The notes under the pieces were generated by a model. That model did not search any database and was not told where the DNA came from. It saw nothing but the letters and a program-made list of their open reading frames with translations. From Candidatus Omnitrophota bacterium (GTDB taxonomy: Bacteria; Omnitrophota; Gorgyraeia; Zapsychrales; Fredricksoniimonadaceae): a stretch of 36,578 nt of DNA. A program made the position numbers and the translations under genes. The stretch spans positions 1-36,578 of the forward strand of contig JAKFXC010000014.1 in assembly GCA_021731625.1 (NCBI GenBank), written 5' to 3'. Below are positions 20,198-29,046 of this stretch, piece after piece. How positions within the stretch are numbered: the first letter of the stretch is position 1; each line of letters opens with the position of its first letter.

Positions 20198-20875
20198 TTA
20201 TCTCAACAATTTTACGACATCATTCTTATAAATCTCTGACTCCTGAACCACCCAGCGCTCTTTAACGCTGGCCGCTTCCCATTCCTGAAACGCCGGGAGC
20301 TCCCGCATGGTTTGAGCATATTCCGCTGAGGCATTGATGATTTTGACACCATAGGTCTTAAATCGAGTGACCACCGGCGCAAACATGGCATCGGCTATGG
20401 TGAAAGGCCCAAACAAAAATGGCCCGTCGTTTTTACATTGCCGGCGGCATCCTTCCCAAATTTGCAGCACCCGCACGATATCAAACCCCACTTCCGCAGT
20501 CCGCCCTTTGCCGGGATACCATCCTCGAATATTCATAGGCATATGGGTGCGTAAAGGAACGAAGCCGGAATGCATTTCTTGGGCCACGGCTCTGGCCCAG
20601 GCCCGGCGCTCAATCTGGCGCGGCCACATGTTTTTTTCCGGATATAGCTCGGCAATGTATTCGCAAATGGCCAGCGATTCCCAGACTTTGATCGCTCCGT
20701 TAACTAAAACCGGAACTTTGCCGGCGGGAGAATATTTATCAATTTCGGATTGATAACTGCCCTCAGACAGGGGAATAAGGACTTCTTCGAAAGGGATTTG
20801 AAAATACTTTACAAGCAGCCATGGCTGCAAAGACCAGGACGAATAATTTTTATTTCCGATGATCAGCTTAAGCAT
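20198..20875 (-). CDS. Glutathione S-transferase family protein
   Basis: KLIIGNKNYSSWSLQPWLLVKYFQIPFEEVLIPL, SPAGKVPVLVNGAIKVWESLAICEYIAE. Confidence 0.9.
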   Translation of the reverse strand: MLKLIIGNKNYSSWSLQPWLLVKYFQIPFEEVLIPLSEGSYQSEIDKYSPAGKVPVLVNGAIKVWESLAICEYIAELYPEKNMWPRQIERRAWARAVAQEMHSGFVPLRTHMPMNIRGWYPGKGRTAEVGFDIVRVLQIWEGCRRQCKNDGPFLFGPFTIADAMFAPVVTRFKTYGVKIINASAEYAQTMRELPAFQEWEAASVKERWVVQESEIYKNDVVKLLR

Positions 20876-21070
20876 TGCCTGCCCCCTCCGTTTCGATGAC
20901 AGCTGTCAAGCCCCAGACAGCTATTTCTAGTGTATTTGTCTTTCCTAATATGCTTTAAAACCATCTGATTCAACGGGTTAGAGGAACGTCGGGAACCGCT
21001 TACGCGTACCCGCCTCCGAAGGCCGTCTTTCTCGAATTTGCATTATATACTCTACCCAAAGGTGGCGTAT

Positions 21071-21841
21071 ATGAGAATTGCAAATTTAACCAGAACCCTC
21101 CTGATCCTGCTCCTAGGCACAGCCCTGTGGGCCCTTGACAGCGCCCCTGGCGTGGCTGGGACTCTGTCCGTAGGAGATACGGCTAATTCCGGTATCCTGG
21201 TCTCGCCAGCCGGCTCCGGCAGCGCTAAATCCAGCCAAAATGTATTAACCTCCCTGGTGGATATCAAAGCTCTAGATAGGGCCGTTCCTCAAAAACACGA
21301 TGGCATGATTTCCATGGGCGCCCCCCAACGCAGCGGACAAGGCATCATCATCGACTCTTCTGGCATCATCGCCACCAACAAACATATCATTGGGGAAGCC
21401 CCCCAACATGTTTATGTGCGCCTGGCCGGAGGTGAAACATTTGAAGCCAAAGTCGTCCACATCAGCCGCACCGATGATTTGGCCTTGGTCAAAATCGCGG
21501 CGCCTCTGCCCTTGCGGGCCATGGCTTTGGGCGATTCGTCGCAATTACGGATCGGCAATCGCGTGCTTGCGTTTGCCAATCCAACGCTTAATAAGGAAAG
21601 GCAACGGACCGGAGAAATTATCCAGGTGTATACGGAAGTGTCGACCAATACGGTGGCGATTATGGAAGTAAACATTCAACTTAAACCTGGCGACAGCGGT
21701 GGCCCCATTGTCAATGAACAGGGTTTATTACTCGGACTGATCATGGCTAATCAAATAAGCGATCGCAGCAGAAGCTATGCCATTGCATCCAATAAAATCC
21801 AGCAGGAATATTTCCGCTACCGAAATTCCATTTTGAATTAA
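21071..21841 (+). CDS. Secreted trypsin-like (S1C/HtrA-type) serine protease without PDZ domain
   Basis: Signal peptide; GQGIIIDSSGIIATNKHII (His), DDLALVKI (Asp), LKPGDSGGPIVN (Ser); ATG at 21071 chosen within the ORF. Confidence 0.85.
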   Translation: MRIANLTRTLLILLLGTALWALDSAPGVAGTLSVGDTANSGILVSPAGSGSAKSSQNVLTSLVDIKALDRAVPQKHDGMISMGAPQRSGQGIIIDSSGIIATNKHIIGEAPQHVYVRLAGGETFEAKVVHISRTDDLALVKIAAPLPLRAMALGDSSQLRIGNRVLAFANPTLNKERQRTGEIIQVYTEVSTNTVAIMEVNIQLKPGDSGGPIVNEQGLLLGLIMANQISDRSRSYAIASNKIQQEYFRYRNSILN

Positions 21842-21860
21842 TAGGGGGCTGGCCCCTATT
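21841..21860. terminator. Bidirectional terminator-like hairpin shared by convergent genes
   Basis: ATAGGGG-GCTGG-CCCCTAT perfect 7-bp stem overlapping the 3' ends of the protease (+) and the GAF protein (-). Confidence 0.5.
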
Positions 21861-22680
21861 TTGTGCCGAATGCTTCGGTGGTGAGTTTGGACAGCCGGAC
21901 CAGAACTTCTTCCGTGTGTGTCGCCAGACGGCTCTCATCTTGATAGGTCCCAACATTAAGAACCCCCACGACTTCCTCTTCATTCTGGTGGTCAAAAATG
22001 GGCAGACTTAAAGAGCATTTCAGCTCGCGGTTATTCATCAAATGCCGAATGCGGTTATTGGTCTGGGTTTCGTGGATAATGAGTGGCACTTTTTGCTGGG
22101 CGACCAGGCCAGCGATGCCTTCGCCGACTTTGCGGGTCACATTGAGGATTTGCTTGTCGCTGATGTCTTTATAAACGGAGACGGTGAGCTCCTGCGTGGT
22201 CTTATTGACCAGCATGATCGAACCCGACTCGGCCTGCGCCACCGACAGGGTCAAATGCAGCAAAGAGTTTAAAAACTCATTGTCCATAAAAATCATTGTC
22301 TGCCGCGCCACTTCCCTGAGCAGATCCAATATATGTTTAATCCCATTATAGTTAAGAACACGTACCTCATCCATATCTAAATTGCCTAAATCGCCTTGTG
22401 GCTTTTTGTTTAGAAATACTGGTCCGAGCATTAAATATTTTTGGCCTGTGGGTATAGCGTAGACCGCACAGCCCAAAGGCCCGGTGTATTTCAGATAGTC
22501 TCCGTCGGGAACAAAATCCTTAAGAACATCCTCTTTAACCAGCTCAGCAGCGATCGCATTCCAGCCATACTCCGCACTGGGCACCAGCACCGGTTTGCCA
22601 GCCGCATCGCTCATAAAAATATTGATGCGCAGCACATCGATGAATTTCTGCAGGATGCTTTCGATTTTGGAATTACTCAT
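21856..22680 (-). CDS. PocR-like/GAF domain sensory protein
   Basis: C-terminal GAF domain (AESGSIMLVNKTTQELTVSVYKDI...GEGIAGLVAQQKVPLII...SLSLPIF...VVGVLNVG). Confidence 0.75.
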   Translation of the reverse strand: MSNSKIESILQKFIDVLRINIFMSDAAGKPVLVPSAEYGWNAIAAELVKEDVLKDFVPDGDYLKYTGPLGCAVYAIPTGQKYLMLGPVFLNKKPQGDLGNLDMDEVRVLNYNGIKHILDLLREVARQTMIFMDNEFLNSLLHLTLSVAQAESGSIMLVNKTTQELTVSVYKDISDKQILNVTRKVGEGIAGLVAQQKVPLIIHETQTNNRIRHLMNNRELKCSLSLPIFDHQNEEEVVGVLNVGTYQDESRLATHTEEVLVRLSKLTTEAFGTK

Positions 22681-24052
22681 GAAGTTTGATGCCGTATTTT
22701 TTTATTTTATTATAGAGCGTAGCGCGGTTGATCCCCAGACGCTCGGCGGCTCGGCTGCGATTGTACTGGCAATCTTTAAGCGTTGCCAAAATCAAATCTT
22801 TGGTGGGCTCAGCCAAACCTTCTTTTAAGGATTGCCCAGCGGATTTTTTGAGCACACCCCGCTCCAGGTTGCGAGGCATATCTTCAGGAGCCAACACCGG
22901 CTTCTTGCTCATAATGACAGCCCCTTCAATGACATGCTCCAACTGCCGCACGTTTCCCGGCCACGGATGCTCCATAAAGATGTCCCGTAATTCGTCGGAA
23001 ATGCCTTTCACCTGTTTCTTATTTTGTTTGTTCGAAATGGCAATGAAATGTTCGACCAACAGATCAATATCTTCTCGTCGTTCGCGCAGCGGCGGCAATA
23101 CGATGGGGATGACATGGATGCGGTAATACAAATCCTCACGGAATGCCCCCTCCTCCACCATGGTTTCCAGGTCTTGGTTAGTGGCCACGATGATGCGGGC
23201 GTCGGTTTTTTTGGTTTCCGTGTCCCCCACCCGCTCGTACCCTCCGTCTTGCAAAATTCTTAGCAGCTTGACCTGCAGGCCGGCAGAACAGGTGTCGATT
23301 TCATCTAAAAAAATCGTCCCCTCGTGTGCTGCCTCAAATCGCCCGATTTTATCTTTGATCGCCCCTGTAAAGGAGCCTTTGGCGTGCCCAAAAAGTTCGC
23401 TTTCCAAGAGGGTTTCAGACAAAGCCCCGCAGCTGATTTCCACGAATGGTTTATTTTTGCGGGCCTGATCGTTTTGGTAAATCGCCCTGGCAGCAATGCC
23501 TTTGCCGGTACCGCTTTCCCCTAAAATCATAATGGTGGCATTGGTATTGGCCACCGATTCGATCATTTGGTAAACGCTTTGCATGGCAAGGCTGTTGCCG
23601 ACCAGCCCAAAAAAACCAGAACGAGCTTGTTTGGGATGGCTCTGTTTGAGATTCAAATTTTCTTGAAGGATATGTTTCTTCTCGATGATTTTTTTAATCA
23701 ACATCTTGACTTCGTCGTCTGCAATTGGTTTGGTGATGTAATCAAAGGCTTTCTTCTTCATGGCCTGGACCGCGGACTCGATGCTGCCGAAACCGGTGAT
23801 CAAAATAACTTCTGTGGTGGGAGAGTGCCTTTTGATATGGTCCAAAAGTTCAAGGCCGTTCATTTTAGGCAGCTGCAAATCGGTGATGGCCACATCAAAG
23901 GTGTTCTGTTCGACCAAGCGGCAGGCCTCCTCTCCGCTGGAGGCCATGTGGCAGTCATACCCGTCCATTTTTAGAATTTCATACAATGATTTACGGATGA
24001 GCGGTTCGTCATCCACAATCAAAATGCGGTGTTTGGTTTCCTTGCCTGTCAT
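22673..24052 (-). CDS. NtrC-family sigma-54-dependent response regulator (REC-AAA+-Fis HTH)
   Basis: ILIVDDEPLIRKSL...DLQLPKMNG, GESGTGKG Walker A, ELFGHAKGSFTGA, GTIFLDEID, C-terminal NRSRAAERLGINRATLYNKIKKYGI. Confidence 0.95.
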   Translation of the reverse strand: MTGKETKHRILIVDDEPLIRKSLYEILKMDGYDCHMASSGEEACRLVEQNTFDVAITDLQLPKMNGLELLDHIKRHSPTTEVILITGFGSIESAVQAMKKKAFDYITKPIADDEVKMLIKKIIEKKHILQENLNLKQSHPKQARSGFFGLVGNSLAMQSVYQMIESVANTNATIMILGESGTGKGIAARAIYQNDQARKNKPFVEISCGALSETLLESELFGHAKGSFTGAIKDKIGRFEAAHEGTIFLDEIDTCSAGLQVKLLRILQDGGYERVGDTETKKTDARIIVATNQDLETMVEEGAFREDLYYRIHVIPIVLPPLRERREDIDLLVEHFIAISNKQNKKQVKGISDELRDIFMEHPWPGNVRQLEHVIEGAVIMSKKPVLAPEDMPRNLERGVLKKSAGQSLKEGLAEPTKDLILATLKDCQYNRSRAAERLGINRATLYNKIKKYGIKLHE

Positions 24053-24061
24053 GGCTACCCC

Positions 24062-25282
24062 TTAAGTAGGTAAGACCACCGTAAAGATGGTGCCTTGGTG
24101 TGACGTGCTTTGAACATCGATTTTGCCGTTATAGTTTTTGACAATTTCACTCACAATGGTCAGACCCAAGCCGCAACCTTGCTCGATTTGCTTCGTGGTG
24201 AAAAAGGGCTCAAAAATTTTCTCCAGATTTTCCTGCGGAATCCCTTTGCCATTGTCTTTCACGGCAATTGTGACATGACCCTGGCCAGAGGCGGTGCGGA
24301 TGTCAATGGTCCCTCCGCGCTCTAGCGCGTCTAGGGCATTGCGCACCAGGTTATGCACAATACGCTCAAGCCCCCAGTCCGCAATGGGGGGAAGATGTGG
24401 GGCAAGCGCTTTAGTCACCACGGCATTCTTCTGGATGAGCTGCGGGGCCAGGTCTTTGATCACCGCCTCAACTGCCGCGTTCACATCAACCTTGTCCTTG
24501 ACCGGCCGGGTGTTGCGCGCGCAGGCCAACAGATTTTGCACAATATTGGACATGCGCTTTAAACCCATTTTGACTTCCAACAAATACTCTCGCACCACCG
24601 GTTGTTCTTCCCCTAAGAGCTGCAGGGCTAAATTGGTATACCGCATGACCCCATCTAGAGGGTTGTTAAACTCATGCGCAATGCCACCGACAAGCTTACC
24701 TAAGGACGCAAGTCGTTCCTGCTGAACCACTTTATGCTGTAATTTCTTTGTTTCTTGGGATGCTTGCTCCACAAATTGCTTAAAATGCGACTGCAGCTGC
24801 ACCCGCTGCACATTCAAGGCAATTTGGCTGGAGACAAAATCCAACAGCTCCATATCGTAATTTGAAAATGATTTGCCCGACAATTTATCTGAGATATTAA
24901 TGATACCAATGACCTTGTCTTTAAGCATTAATGGGGCACAGACAAAAGAAGACGTTTTATATCCTTCCCGGGGCTGGTAATTCTTAAACCGCCTGTCCTT
25001 GGCAATATTATCAACATACATGGGTTTTTTAAGCTTGACGACCTTCCCCATCACACCTTGTCCCAGCCGCTTGGACATGATGATTTTTTCGGCCTGTTTC
25101 ATCCCCACGCAAGCCTGCAGGCAGAGGTCTTTACTCGCAAAAATATAAATAGATCCTCGCCGGGCCTCAAATAGGTCAACAGCCAATTGCAAAGATACTT
25201 GAAAGAGTTTACGGGCGCTGCCCGCCTGCTTGCCGGCGGTGCAGACGTCGTTGACTCGAGAAAGGAAATCCACGCTTTTCAT
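24062..25282 (-). CDS. GAF-domain sensor histidine kinase (no obvious TM segment)
   Basis: GAF region, then GGIAHEFNNPLDGV H-box, VHNLVRNALDAL N-box, DNGKGIPQENLEKIFEPFFTTK, GCGLGLTIV. Confidence 0.95.
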   Translation of the reverse strand: MKSVDFLSRVNDVCTAGKQAGSARKLFQVSLQLAVDLFEARRGSIYIFASKDLCLQACVGMKQAEKIIMSKRLGQGVMGKVVKLKKPMYVDNIAKDRRFKNYQPREGYKTSSFVCAPLMLKDKVIGIINISDKLSGKSFSNYDMELLDFVSSQIALNVQRVQLQSHFKQFVEQASQETKKLQHKVVQQERLASLGKLVGGIAHEFNNPLDGVMRYTNLALQLLGEEQPVVREYLLEVKMGLKRMSNIVQNLLACARNTRPVKDKVDVNAAVEAVIKDLAPQLIQKNAVVTKALAPHLPPIADWGLERIVHNLVRNALDALERGGTIDIRTASGQGHVTIAVKDNGKGIPQENLEKIFEPFFTTKQIEQGCGLGLTIVSEIVKNYNGKIDVQSTSHQGTIFTVVLPT

Positions 25283-26166
25283 GGTTTCTTGGGCCGGATG
25301 GTCACCCCTTTGCGTTGCAATAATTCCAGCTGGGTGATCATGTTTTTTAAGATCGGAACCACGCCATGCTTTGGATAACGCTGGATAAATCGCTGGTATA
25401 TCTTGATGGCCATGGCGTAGTCGTGCAATTGGGTAACACAGAGGGTATTAATGGTTCGAATGGCTTCTTTGAGGGAGTATCCGCGGGGGTAGGTCATGAT
25501 CCACTCCTCCATCCCCTGCACCGCCTCGGCATAGCGGCCTTGAGACAATCGGGACAGGGACATTAAATTCATGGATTCATAGGCCAACGATGATTTGGGG
25601 TATTGGGTGAGAATATTTTTATAAAACTGATACGCCTCCTCATAGGCAGAGTTGGCTTGCGCTTTCATGCCCTTAGACTCGTAATAACGCCCGACATACA
25701 TCGGCACAAAAAATCCGGTCTTAGTCAAGGGATAGCGTTGGTTGACTGCTTTATACTGGGCCAGGGCCTGGTCCCAATCTCCCTCATATTGGTAAGATTG
25801 CGCAATGTCGGCCTCTACTTTGGCCATCAGTTCCTGATTACCATTGCTAAGCGGTAAGGCCTTAACAAATTCCGTCCTTGCTGCTGGAAAATCTTTTCTG
25901 TAAATATATAAGTTGCCCAGCATGATCTGACCTTCCACCGACAAAGGCGACTTGTGATAACGCCGCACATAATTTTCATATTGACCTTTCAATTGCCCGA
26001 ACTCGTAATCCGTCACCGGCGCGCGGTTTTTGACCAAGCTGCCGAATTTTTTATTGATTTTCCACAACGCCCGTTCCGTTTTATACTCACCGCTGTCCAA
26101 AACGGTCAGTAAGGCGTACACCCCGGTTAGGAGCACTAAAGAGATTATGACAAACCGTTTCATCAT
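25279..26166 (-). CDS. TPR-repeat protein, N-terminally membrane anchored
   Basis: N-terminal hydrophobic anchor; repeated YxxAxxxYxxxxxxYP helices; overlaps neighbouring CDSs. Confidence 0.8.
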   Translation of the reverse strand: MMKRFVIISLVLLTGVYALLTVLDSGEYKTERALWKINKKFGSLVKNRAPVTDYEFGQLKGQYENYVRRYHKSPLSVEGQIMLGNLYIYRKDFPAARTEFVKALPLSNGNQELMAKVEADIAQSYQYEGDWDQALAQYKAVNQRYPLTKTGFFVPMYVGRYYESKGMKAQANSAYEEAYQFYKNILTQYPKSSLAYESMNLMSLSRLSQGRYAEAVQGMEEWIMTYPRGYSLKEAIRTINTLCVTQLHDYAMAIKIYQRFIQRYPKHGVVPILKNMITQLELLQRKGVTIRPKKP

Positions 26167-27023
26167 GATTCTTTTTTATACAGATAAAAAATGGTGGCAG
26201 CGGCCATGATGAAGGCATTGACCGCAATGGTTATAATGGCGCTTAATACAATCACCAGGATTTGAATTTCCGGGCCGCTTAAAGAGGCTAAGAAACCGAC
26301 GTGATTACGCAAGATCAAAATCGGGATGTAGAAGAGGCTTGGGATGAGCACGATCACCAGGCTAAGCCACATTGAGCTGCCCAATACCTTGAAATTTTCT
26401 ATCAAGGCGGAAGCAATCTTTTTCTGATGCACCATGATGATCGGGACCACGTACACAAACAAGGTGGTCACTAGAATGCTGGCGATAAATTGCACGTAAG
26501 GCGCGCCTTGAATGACCAGTTGCTTGATCCAGAAGAAGATGCCTGCGGTGGAACGGATTTCAAAGGCCCGTTGTATGATCATCCCGTATGCCATGCTCAG
26601 TAAATGGAAAATGCCAAATGTCAGGAACGTCGCTAATAAAACATGGACGTATAGGGGCCAGCATGAGCGCAAAGCTTTGCGAACATCCACCTTTCCCTCA
26701 TTATTATACGTCACGACCAGACGGCTCAGCACCGCCAAGAGGAAACTCCCCACGAATAAGTAAATCACCAGTTGGGCGTAATAAAACAGCTTGGGGAGTA
26801 AGACCAAATTGAGGGGATAATGCAGGTATTTCTCCCCCCAGATGTTTCGGATAATCGGCCCAAAAAATGCCGCCAAAGGAAAACGAGGCGAAAAATACAG
26901 AAGCTCCAGGCAAAGCAATTGGATAAAGGCCAGGACGACCAGCGGATAATACAGTTTTTTATAGGAGACCATGGTATTGAATGTGGAGCGCAATACCATG
27001 AACGGGGAACTTAACTTCGGCAT
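26163..27023 (-). CDS. Polytopic membrane protein, unknown function
   Basis: Multiple hydrophobic helices; start moved to MPKLSSPF (27023) because the annotated start lies in a terminator hairpin. Confidence 0.75.
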   Translation of the reverse strand: MPKLSSPFMVLRSTFNTMVSYKKLYYPLVVLAFIQLLCLELLYFSPRFPLAAFFGPIIRNIWGEKYLHYPLNLVLLPKLFYYAQLVIYLFVGSFLLAVLSRLVVTYNNEGKVDVRKALRSCWPLYVHVLLATFLTFGIFHLLSMAYGMIIQRAFEIRSTAGIFFWIKQLVIQGAPYVQFIASILVTTLFVYVVPIIMVHQKKIASALIENFKVLGSSMWLSLVIVLIPSLFYIPILILRNHVGFLASLSGPEIQILVIVLSAIITIAVNAFIMAAATIFYLYKKES

Positions 27024-27041
27024 AGGGAAATATTGTACCAG

Positions 27042-27078
27042 AAAAAAAAGCAGACCCAATAAAAAACTTGGGCCTGCT
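27042..27078 (-). terminator. Rho-independent terminator downstream of PEP-CTERM gene
   Basis: Minus strand AGCAGGCCCAA-GTTTTTTA-TTGGGTCTGCT (11-bp stem with one G.U) followed by T8. Confidence 0.85.
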
Positions 27079-27098
27079 GGAAGGACGTCTGAAAAAAA

Positions 27099-27926
27099 TT
27101 AAGCTCTGCGGCGACGGAGCGAAAAGGCGCCTAATAAACCGCTGCCCAAGAGAGCCATGGACATTGGTTCCGGCACCGGAACCACGCGGTCCACTAAGTA
27201 AATCGTATCATTGAAATCTTCATCCCCCAATTTTCCGTTCGTCAACGCCAGATCTTCCCAGGCAATCAAATAAGGATCTTGCAAGGTGTATTGCTCTGGA
27301 GGCAATCCCAAATACTCAATGTAAAGTGTTTTGCCCCGCAAATCGGTCAGATGGTAGGTCAACATATGGTCGAACCCGTCTGCATTATTCAGAGGATCGG
27401 AATCCCATTCGACGCCGGGGGTTATCCCGTCCGTGCTAAGAAAATTAAATTTGAACTCGGTGCCTGAAGCCAAGGGTGAATTGACCGCGGGAAATGGAAA
27501 CGCGGCAGTGCCGTCTCCCACAATATCAACCCCGTGAAAAGACCCGCCAAAAACATCGATCTTGTTGGTCGGGTCTGTTACATCATAAAGCCGCAGCGTA
27601 TTAAAATTACCAGCGCCGACCCCAATGACCAGAAATGGGGCATTTTCACCCGGGCCGGTTACCTGTTTCCAGGTTTCATCCGGACCAGTGTGCTGAAAAG
27701 GGTCCAAGTCAGAATTGTTCGTGTAAAAACTTCCGAGCAATGCATTAACGGCATTATGGATGTCCACGTTAGGGACATCAAGGCCTTGATTGGGTGTGGG
27801 GGTACTATCGGGGGTAGCATCGTACACATCGGACGTCAATGATGCCGTGTAGGGTCCTGCAGCCCAGCTTATGCTGATGGCTGTAAGGAATATTGTTGTA
27901 GATAAAACCAAGATTTTTTTCATCAT
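27099..27926 (-). CDS. PEP-CTERM sorting-domain protein (DUF4114-like body)
   Basis: Signal peptide MMKKILVLSTTIFLTAISISWAA; GDEDFNDTIYLV; C-terminal VPEPMSMALLGSGLLGAFSLRRRRA. Confidence 0.93.
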   Translation of the reverse strand: MMKKILVLSTTIFLTAISISWAAGPYTASLTSDVYDATPDSTPTPNQGLDVPNVDIHNAVNALLGSFYTNNSDLDPFQHTGPDETWKQVTGPGENAPFLVIGVGAGNFNTLRLYDVTDPTNKIDVFGGSFHGVDIVGDGTAAFPFPAVNSPLASGTEFKFNFLSTDGITPGVEWDSDPLNNADGFDHMLTYHLTDLRGKTLYIEYLGLPPEQYTLQDPYLIAWEDLALTNGKLGDEDFNDTIYLVDRVVPVPEPMSMALLGSGLLGAFSLRRRRA

Positions 27927-27943
27927 GTCTCCCCCAGTTAGTG

Positions 27944-28783
27944 TTATTTTGCCCCCGTCCCGGTCAAGACCACGCGTACAGTCCGTAATATTACCAGAGC
28001 ATCGGTCCATAAGCAAATGTTTTTAATATACAGCCGGTCGTAGCGGATTTTTTTGCGCACATCGGCCAACGTCTCATCATATCGGTGACGGACCTGGGCC
28101 AAACCAGTGATACCAGGCTTGACCTCCAAACGCGCCGTATAGCCAGGAATTTGGCGGGTGAATTGCTCAACAAACATCGGGCGTTCTGGGCGAGGACCAA
28201 TAATGCTCATGTCGCCCCTTAGCACATTGATAAATTGAGGAATTTCATCTATGCGGCTCTTACGCATAAAGTTGCCTATCATGGGAATCAGACGGGTATC
28301 ATTTTTTACGGCCCAGATCGGACCGGTTTCTTTTTCAGCATCTACCTTCATGGTACGGAATTTATAGATTTCAAATAGTTTCCCATCCTTGCCCACTCTA
28401 ACCTGGGAGAAAAATACTGGGCCCGGAGAAATGCATTTGATTAAAATGGCCGTGATCACTATGATTGGCCAGCATAAAACCAAACCAATCACAGAGCCAA
28501 TGATGTCGACTGCCCGTTTGGCGATGTGGTAGGTCCGGCGCATGAAGCTTACCAACATACTTAAAAATCCGCTGCCAATCAGGGCTAACGTGCTAGGCTC
28601 CGGGGCGTGAGACTTGGACGAAGACTGCCCTTTTGAATAGGTTGGCAATTGAGCGATTTGCTCTGCGCTGTCGTTGGGTTTAATAAATTCAACGGCAGCC
28701 CATGCCTGTGGACTAGCCACCAACAAAAGACCTATAGCCAATAGAATTTTAAGTGTTCTGGTTTTCAATTTGCTATTCATCAT
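27944..28783 (-). CDS. Bacterial sugar transferase (phosphoglycosyl transferase) with N-terminal signal peptide and PEP-CTERM-like segment
   Basis: Signal peptide LKILLAIGLLLVASPQAWAA, then APEPSTLALIGSGFLSMLVSFMRR, then KRAVDIIGSVIGLVLCWPII, KFRTMKVDAE, SRIDEIPQFINVLRGDMSIIGPRPERP, KPGITGLAQV. Confidence 0.93.
   Translation of the reverse strand: MMNSKLKTRTLKILLAIGLLLVASPQAWAAVEFIKPNDSAEQIAQLPTYSKGQSSSKSHAPEPSTLALIGSGFLSMLVSFMRRTYHIAKRAVDIIGSVIGLVLCWPIIVITAILIKCISPGPVFFSQVRVGKDGKLFEIYKFRTMKVDAEKETGPIWAVKNDTRLIPMIGNFMRKSRIDEIPQFINVLRGDMSIIGPRPERPMFVEQFTRQIPGYTARLEVKPGITGLAQVRHRYDETLADVRKKIRYDRLYIKNICLWTDALVILRTVRVVLTGTGAK
28535..28603 (-). other. PEP-CTERM-like sorting segment embedded near the N-terminus of the sugar transferase
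   Basis: PEPSTLALIGSGFLSMLVSFMRR; closely resembles PEPMSMALLGSGLLGAFSLRRRR of the adjacent PEP-CTERM protein. Confidence 0.8.
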
Positions 28784-28835
28784 TTTACTCGCTCTTTAAT
28801 TGATTTATCTTGGGGTTGACTACAAGATAAACAGA

Positions 28836-28850
28836 GCAAAAAACGTGCCA
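28836..28850 (-). promoter_or_regulatory. Sigma-54 (-24/-12) promoter upstream of sugar transferase
   Basis: Minus strand TGGCACGTTTTTTGC: GG-N10-GC spacing and consensus TGGCAC-N5-TTGC; about 50 nt upstream of the start codon. Confidence 0.8.
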
Positions 28851-28932
28851 AGTTAACGGTGTAGGTGCTCCTTTTATAACCACAATCATTTCAAATACTT
28901 AAAACAACAGCTCAAATGAAGAAAAAAGTCAC

Positions 28933-28948
28933 AGAGCAATATTGCTCT
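28933..28948. promoter_or_regulatory. Perfect 16-bp palindrome, candidate activator (UAS) site or hairpin
   Basis: AGAGCAATATTGCTCT, about 115 bp upstream of the predicted sigma-54 start site. Confidence 0.45.
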
Positions 28949-29046
28949 AAATTACCGACATACTGTCGATTATTTAGACAACTTCAATTCAACGATTCGG
29001 TTTTGGGTTGGCCCTTTAGTGCTCTAACTGCAGAATTTGCAATAAT

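Noticed and set aside
27024-27059. ORF-track start MGLLFFLVQYF of the membrane protein
   Set aside because: Overlaps the terminator hairpin of the PEP-CTERM gene; MPKLSSPF at 27023 is the more likely start.
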